A stretch of 30,740 nt of DNA from Methylophaga sp. (GTDB taxonomy: Bacteria > Pseudomonadota > Gammaproteobacteria > Nitrosococcales > Methylophagaceae), in assembly GCA_007117275.1 (NCBI GenBank), contig SKGV01000145.1, positions 1 to 30,740 of the forward strand. Reading direction: 5' to 3'. Positions 26,620 to 30,740 of this stretch are shown in pieces; within the stretch, counting starts at the first letter, position 1, and every line of letters begins with the position of its first letter. The position numbers and the translations under genes are program-made. The notes beneath the pieces were generated by a model. The model searched no databases. It was not told the origin of the DNA and saw only the letters and a program-made list of their open reading frames with translations.

Positions 26620-28034
26620 TGCTGCCCCCCAAGCTGTTCATCAAGCGCTTTGGCGACCGTTCCGATATCACCTGCACCTAATGTCAGCAGCAGATCATTG
26701 TCTGCCAGCAACGTCGGCAGCAATTCATAGAGAGCTTCTCTGGTTTCTACAAAAACCGGCTCTACCTGTCCGCGCAGTCGAATAGCCCGACACAGGCTGC
26801 GTGCATCTGCACCGGCAATTCGGTGTTCGCCAGCCGAATAGACTTCAAGCATCACCAACACATCTGTATTCGACAATACTCGGGCAAAATCCTCAAATAA
26901 ATCCCTTGTTCGGCTGTATCGGTGTGGTTGAAATACCACTATCAACCGACGGCTTGGCCAACCTGCCCGCGCCGCAGCCAAAGTGGCTGCGATCTCTGTA
27001 GGGTGATGACCATAATCATCGACCAGCAATACATTTCCTTGTGGCAGTTGCTTATCACCCAGAAGATTGAAGCGACGGCCGATCCCGGCAAACTTGACCA
27101 GCGCCTGCTGACAGGCCTCTTTGGAAACGCCTAAATTTCGAGCCACTAACATCGCCGCTGCGGCATTCAATGCATTGTGCCTACCCGGCATATTCAATGT
27201 GACCGAATATTGCAGGCCGGTCAGCTTTTCATGAATGATGAACTGACTTTGACCCTGATTCTGAGTCAAGTCACTTAGACAAAAGTCAGCATCTTCGCTG
27301 AAGCCATAAGTCATCACTGGGCGAGTGACTTCTGGTAGCACCTCATTGACTACCGGATCGTCTACACACATCACCGCCAAGCCATAAAACGGCAAGTGGT
27401 GAAGAAACTCGATAAATGTGGCTTTGAGCTTGTCAAAGTCACCATCGTAGGTCGCCATATGGTCATCATCTATATTAGTAACCACGGCGATCATGGGCTG
27501 AAGGTACAAAAACGAGGCATCACTCTCATCGGCTTCTGCCACTAGATAACGACCCGTTCCAAGCCTCGCATTGCTGCCCGCACTGTTCAATCTGCCGCCG
27601 ATCACAAAGGTGGGATCCAACTCACCTTGACTGAGCAAGGCTGCGATGAGACTGGTTGTCGTGGTTTTACCGTGCGTTCCTGCAACAGCAATTCCATAAC
27701 TGAATCGCATCAGCTCGGCTAACATCTCAGCGCGTGGCACAACCGGAATACGCTGCTCCCTTGCGGCGTGCAGCTCAACATTATCCTCGGACACAGCGGT
27801 AGTCACTACCACGACATCGGCACCTGCTAGATAATCAGGCGAATGACCAATCCAAATGGTCGCCCCTAATGTTCGCAAATGGTTAATCAGATTGTTTTCG
27901 GCAATATCACTGCCAGAGACCTGATAGCCAAGGTTGATTAAGACTTCTGCGATGCCGCCCATGCCAACACCGCCAATCCCGATAAAGTGGATGTGTCTGA
28001 CTCGACTTTGCATTGCAGAAGCCAGCTTAGACAT
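26616..28034 (-). CDS. murC: UDP-N-acetylmuramate--L-alanine ligase
   Basis: Adds L-alanine, the first stem-peptide residue, to UDP-MurNAc. The 472-residue protein has the Rossmann-like [14 protein letters not shown] near 19-32, ATP loop GTHGKTTT at 119-126, EADESDASF, and the C-terminal [10 protein letters not shown] and [12 protein letters not shown] motifs. ATG 28034 is chosen because GGAGG at 28045-28041 is six bases upstream; a TTG two codons earlier is possible but poorly placed. It overlaps the murG end by eight bases. Confidence 0.97.
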   Translation of the reverse strand: MSKLASAMQSRVRHIHFIGIGGVGMGGIAEVLINLGYQVSGSDIAENNLINHLRTLGATIWIGHSPDYLAGADVVVVTTAVSEDNVELHAAREQRIPVVPRAEMLAELMRFSYGIAVAGTHGKTTTTSLIAALLSQGELDPTFVIGGRLNSAGSNARLGTGRYLVAEADESDASFLYLQPMIAVVTNIDDDHMATYDGDFDKLKATFIEFLHHLPFYGLAVMCVDDPVVNEVLPEVTRPVMTYGFSEDADFCLSDLTQNQGQSQFIIHEKLTGLQYSVTLNMPGRHNALNAAAAMLVARNLGVSKEACQQALVKFAGIGRRFNLLGDKQLPQGNVLLVDDYGHHPTEIAATLAAARAGWPSRRLIVVFQPHRYSRTRDLFEDFARVLSNTDVLVMLEVYSAGEHRIAGADARSLCRAIRLRGQVEPVFVETREALYELLPTLLADNDLLLTLGAGDIGTVAKALDEQLGGQQ

Positions 28035-29106
28035 TGGCAACCTCCAGACAATGGTCAGCGATCAGCTGAGCGCTTCCAGCCTTAGCAACCGTGCGAGCTG
28101 CCATTGCCATCAAGATCAATGACGCTCTGTTTTCAGCAAAGTGTTTTAACAGCTCAGCAACTTTCTCGGCATCCAGCTGAGCATCAGCAATTAATCTTGC
28201 GGCACCTGCTTCGACCAGCATTGCTGCGTTATGAGTCTGATGATCATCAACAGCGTATGGATATGGCACCAGTATCGCTCCAAGGCCAGCAGCGGCGAGC
28301 TCGGCAACTGTCAGCGCACCCGAACGACAAATCACCAGATCTGCCCAAGCATAGGCTTCGGCCATGTCATCTATAAACGCACTGACCCTAGCGGTTCTGC
28401 CTGCCCTTACATATGCTTGCTGGCAATCTTCTAGATGTTTTTCACCGCATTGATGTCTGACCTCCAGCGGTATATTGGCATCTATTTTTGATAAAGCCTC
28501 AGGCAAAACCGTGTTCAGCGATCGGGCACCAAGACTGCCTCCCAGCACCAGCAAATGTATTGCTCCATCTCGATTGGCTAAGCGCTGCTCTGGTGCTTCA
28601 ATCTGTGTGATCTCAGCTCGGACAGGATTACCTACCCATTCGGCACGAAACTTGGCTGAGAAACTATTGGGAAAGCCTTCCATCACCCTATTGGCGATGC
28701 GTGCCAACAAGCGATTAGTCAGCCCAGGAATGGCATTTTGTTCATGAATCAACAGCGGTTTATCTAGTAATTTTGCTGCCAGACCGCCTGGGCCAGAAGC
28801 AAAGCCACCCAGCCCAATGACTGCATCTGGGTTTATTTTGCGTAGTACAAAACATGCTTCAATTACTGCTATCATCACGCGCCATGGCGCCAATACCCAG
28901 CCCAGCAGACCATTACCACGCAGCCCCCGTACACTGATTTCATGCAATGGGTAACCTGCCGCTGGCACTAGTTTGGCCTCGATACCGTGGCAAGTCCCCA
29001 TCCATTGCACATCGACATTCATGTCTCGAAACTGCTGTGCCACCGCAAGCGCTGGAAAAACATGCCCACCGGTTCCACCTGACATGATGAGAATGCGCTG
29101 CATCAT
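28027..29106 (-). CDS. murG: Lipid II synthase MurG
   Basis: Peripheral inner-membrane glycosyltransferase adding GlcNAc to lipid I. The 359-residue GT-B protein has [14 protein letters not shown] near 10-23, [11 protein letters not shown] in the N-domain, LVLGGSLGA at the start of the C-domain, and the UDP-GlcNAc site [19 protein letters not shown] followed by DDHQTHNA. The first ATG (29106) overlaps the ftsW stop as ATGA; GAGG upstream is at better spacing for the adjacent second ATG at 29103. Confidence 0.97.
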   Translation of the reverse strand: MMQRILIMSGGTGGHVFPALAVAQQFRDMNVDVQWMGTCHGIEAKLVPAAGYPLHEISVRGLRGNGLLGWVLAPWRVMIAVIEACFVLRKINPDAVIGLGGFASGPGGLAAKLLDKPLLIHEQNAIPGLTNRLLARIANRVMEGFPNSFSAKFRAEWVGNPVRAEITQIEAPEQRLANRDGAIHLLVLGGSLGARSLNTVLPEALSKIDANIPLEVRHQCGEKHLEDCQQAYVRAGRTARVSAFIDDMAEAYAWADLVICRSGALTVAELAAAGLGAILVPYPYAVDDHQTHNAAMLVEAGAARLIADAQLDAEKVAELLKHFAENRASLILMAMAARTVAKAGSAQLIADHCLEVANV

Positions 29107-30242
29107 CGCCTCACCCTCGCTGCGGCTTTTTCTGGCTGACGCGTCTCCATATCAACCCTTAATAGCAAAGCAATTGCTACACAAGCAATGACCAGACTGC
29201 TACCGCCATAACTCATCAAAGGTAAAGTCAACCCTTTAGTCGGCAATGCGCCCATGTTGACACCGATATTGACGCAGGCCTGAATCCCAAGCCAGATACT
29301 AATGCCATAGGCTACTTGTGCAGCAAATATTTGACCATTTAACTCGGCCGCTCGACCAATCGCCAGTGCTCGCCAAATCAAAATACAGAACAAAATTAAC
29401 ACTGCGGATGCACCCAACAGGCCGAGCTCTTCAGCGACGATGGAGTAGAGGAAATCGGTATGTGCCTCGGGTAGATAAAACAACTTTTGCATGCTGCTGC
29501 CAAGCCCCACACCAAACCAGTCACCGCGACCAAATGCAATCAAGGCCTGAGTTAACTGAAAGCCACTGCCAAATGGGTCTGCCCACGGATCCATAAAGCT
29601 TTGCAGACGCTGTAATCTATATGGCGCCACCCACACCAACAAGGCAAACAAGCCTGCAAACACGGTGATCAAGGCGCCAAAAACATCCAGCCGTGCACCA
29701 CCCAAAAACAACATTACTAATACCGTGGCCATGATCACCACGATTGAGCCCATGTCGGGCTGCATTAACAATAAAACAGCGGCAACGCCCAACAACATCA
29801 ACGGTGCCATGACTTTGAAAAACGAGTTATGTAGTTGCCCATGGTGTCGTTGCAGATAATCGGCAATATAAAGCACTGCAAACAATTTAATCAGTTCAGC
29901 AACTTGCACATTCACAGGCCCGAGGGGCAGCCATCGAACGCTACCATTCACCTCACGCCCGACACCCGGGATTAAGATCAATACCAATAAAAAGACACCT
30001 GCCATCAATAATTGAGGTGCTAATCGCTGCCAAACAGACAAGCGGATGGATATGACGACCCAGGCCGCCACAATACCGAGCAATGCAAACACCAACTGCC
30101 GAATAAAGAAGTAAAGTGGCTGACCGGTGTCGCTGCTGGCGATCGTAACCGAGGCTGATGCCACCATAACAAGACCCAAGCACAGCAGACTGAGTGTCGC
30201 GATGAGAATTTTTCGATCAAACTGTACGCTTGACTCGCTCAT
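29103..30242 (-). CDS. ftsW: Septal peptidoglycan polymerase FtsW
   Basis: SEDS-family glycosyltransferase that polymerises lipid II at the septum with its partner FtsI. The 379-residue protein has about ten membrane helices. The large periplasmic loop carries the SEDS hallmarks WADPFGSGFQLTQALIAFGRG and LPEAHTDFLYSIVAEELG, and MSYGGSSL lies near the C-terminus. It is somewhat shorter than E. coli FtsW because the cytoplasmic N-terminus is brief. ATG overlaps the murD stop by four bases. Confidence 0.97.
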   Translation of the reverse strand: MSESSVQFDRKILIATLSLLCLGLVMVASASVTIASSDTGQPLYFFIRQLVFALLGIVAAWVVISIRLSVWQRLAPQLLMAGVFLLVLILIPGVGREVNGSVRWLPLGPVNVQVAELIKLFAVLYIADYLQRHHGQLHNSFFKVMAPLMLLGVAAVLLLMQPDMGSIVVIMATVLVMLFLGGARLDVFGALITVFAGLFALLVWVAPYRLQRLQSFMDPWADPFGSGFQLTQALIAFGRGDWFGVGLGSSMQKLFYLPEAHTDFLYSIVAEELGLLGASAVLILFCILIWRALAIGRAAELNGQIFAAQVAYGISIWLGIQACVNIGVNMGALPTKGLTLPLMSYGGSSLVIACVAIALLLRVDMETRQPEKAAARVRR

Positions 30243-30740
30243 AGTGTCAGTCCCATCACTGCTTGCTCAAATTGTCGTCCTCGATCCTCGTACCCCTTGA
30301 ACATGTCAAAACTCGAACATGCTGGCGATAGCAACACAACATCACCCGTGCAAGCCAGCGCCGCGGCTTTTTCCACCGCGTCCTGCATGTTAATGGCCTT
30401 TTGAATGGGAATTGACTTGGATGTCACCGCAGCAATTTTGGGCGCATCGATTCCAAGTAACACTAAGCCCCTCAGGCTTTGACCAAACACCTCGCTTAGT
30501 TGGTTGAAATCCTGATCTTTGGCCATACCTCCAGCAATCAGCACTACATTTTTATCTTCCGCCAAACCTTTAATTGCTGCGATACAGGCACCCACATTGG
30601 TGGCTTTTGAATCATTGAACCAACGCACATCATGACGGATTCGAACCAGTCGGCATCGATGCGGCAGACCTCGAAATGATCTCAAACACTGCAGCATTAC
30701 GTCGATTGGCAAAGCCATTGCAGAACCGAGTGCCAGTGCG
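30239..30740 (-). CDS. murD: UDP-N-acetylmuramoylalanine--D-glutamate ligase, C-terminal part
   Basis: Adds D-glutamate to the growing stem peptide. Only the last 167 or so codons lie in the window; the frame is open through the right edge, so the 5' end is missing rather than broken. An internal ATG at 30718 is not the start, because the upstream codons continue the family sequence (ALALGSAMALP). The C-terminal domain shows FRGLPHR, WFNDSKATN, and the end motif LLSPACSSFDMFKGYEDRG. It leads directly into ftsW. Confidence 0.97.
   Translation of the reverse strand, partial: ALALGSAMALPIDVMLQCLRSFRGLPHRCRLVRIRHDVRWFNDSKATNVGACIAAIKGLAEDKNVVLIAGGMAKDQDFNQLSEVFGQSLRGLVLLGIDAPKIAAVTSKSIPIQKAINMQDAVEKAAALACTGDVVLLSPACSSFDMFKGYEDRGRQFEQAVMGLTL

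Noticed and set aside
1..30740. Mobile elements, prophage, CRISPR, toxin-antitoxin or defence genes, tRNA and rRNA
   Set aside because: No transposase, integrase, direct-repeat array, tRNA cloverleaf or rRNA segment was seen; gaps between genes are under 300 bases and all large frames are accounted for by core-type proteins.

Overview
The window is a chromosomal stretch of a free-living type Gammaproteobacterium with base composition near 50% GC. The evidence is a murD-ftsW-murG-murC-murB-ddl-ftsQ-ftsA-ftsZ-lpxC division and wall cluster followed by a DUF721/dciA gene, an M23 peptidase, secA and argJ, an order I recall from pseudomonad-like genomes rather than enterics. DciA in place of SecM, a compact MurB inside the cluster and a DUF3549 gene all point away from Enterobacterales. 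I cannot name the genus. No tRNA, rRNA, IS element, prophage, CRISPR array or defence island is visible; this is essentially core genome.

Layout. Positions 1-894 hold an unfamiliar membrane protein with one CxxCH haem motif. Positions 948-5487 on the minus strand read ung, yheS, uup (repair glycosylase plus two ABC-F ATPases). Divergently, 5760-8084 on the plus strand carries msrB, a small GIY-YIG protein and ybiT, a third ABC-F protein. deaD (RNA helicase) follows at 8348-10168, then a fused SpmA-SpmB membrane protein (10271-11500). A tight plus-strand group at 11659-14045 encodes a 2-oxoglutarate/Fe(II) oxygenase, a divergent peptide deformylase, a pyridoxamine-oxidase-fold protein and a MarC-family membrane protein.

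From 14037 to the right edge almost everything is on the minus strand. Read in transcription order it is murD (5' end outside the window), ftsW, murG, murC, murB, ddl, ftsQ, ftsA, ftsZ, lpxC. A plus-strand dciA lies convergent to lpxC and divergent from an M23 peptidase gene, which is followed by secA, argJ and a DUF3549 gene. From murD to ftsA each gene overlaps the next by 1 to 8 bases, a continuous translationally coupled unit. The Mur, Ddl and MurG enzymes make lipid II, FtsW polymerises it at the septum, FtsQ/FtsA/FtsZ form the divisome core, and LpxC commits to lipid A, so envelope and division are expressed together.

Several starts were moved from the longest open frame to the one with a ribosome binding site or homologous N-terminus: ung, ybiT (TTG), deaD, the oxygenase (GTG), the PNPOx-like gene, secA, argJ, ftsZ, ftsQ and murC. 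I found no convincing new multi-gene system. The observations most worth a second look are the haem-motif membrane protein, the oxygenase-deformylase pair, the clustering of three ABC-F genes, a probable leaderless yheS transcript and the DUF3549 gene attached to secA-argJ.
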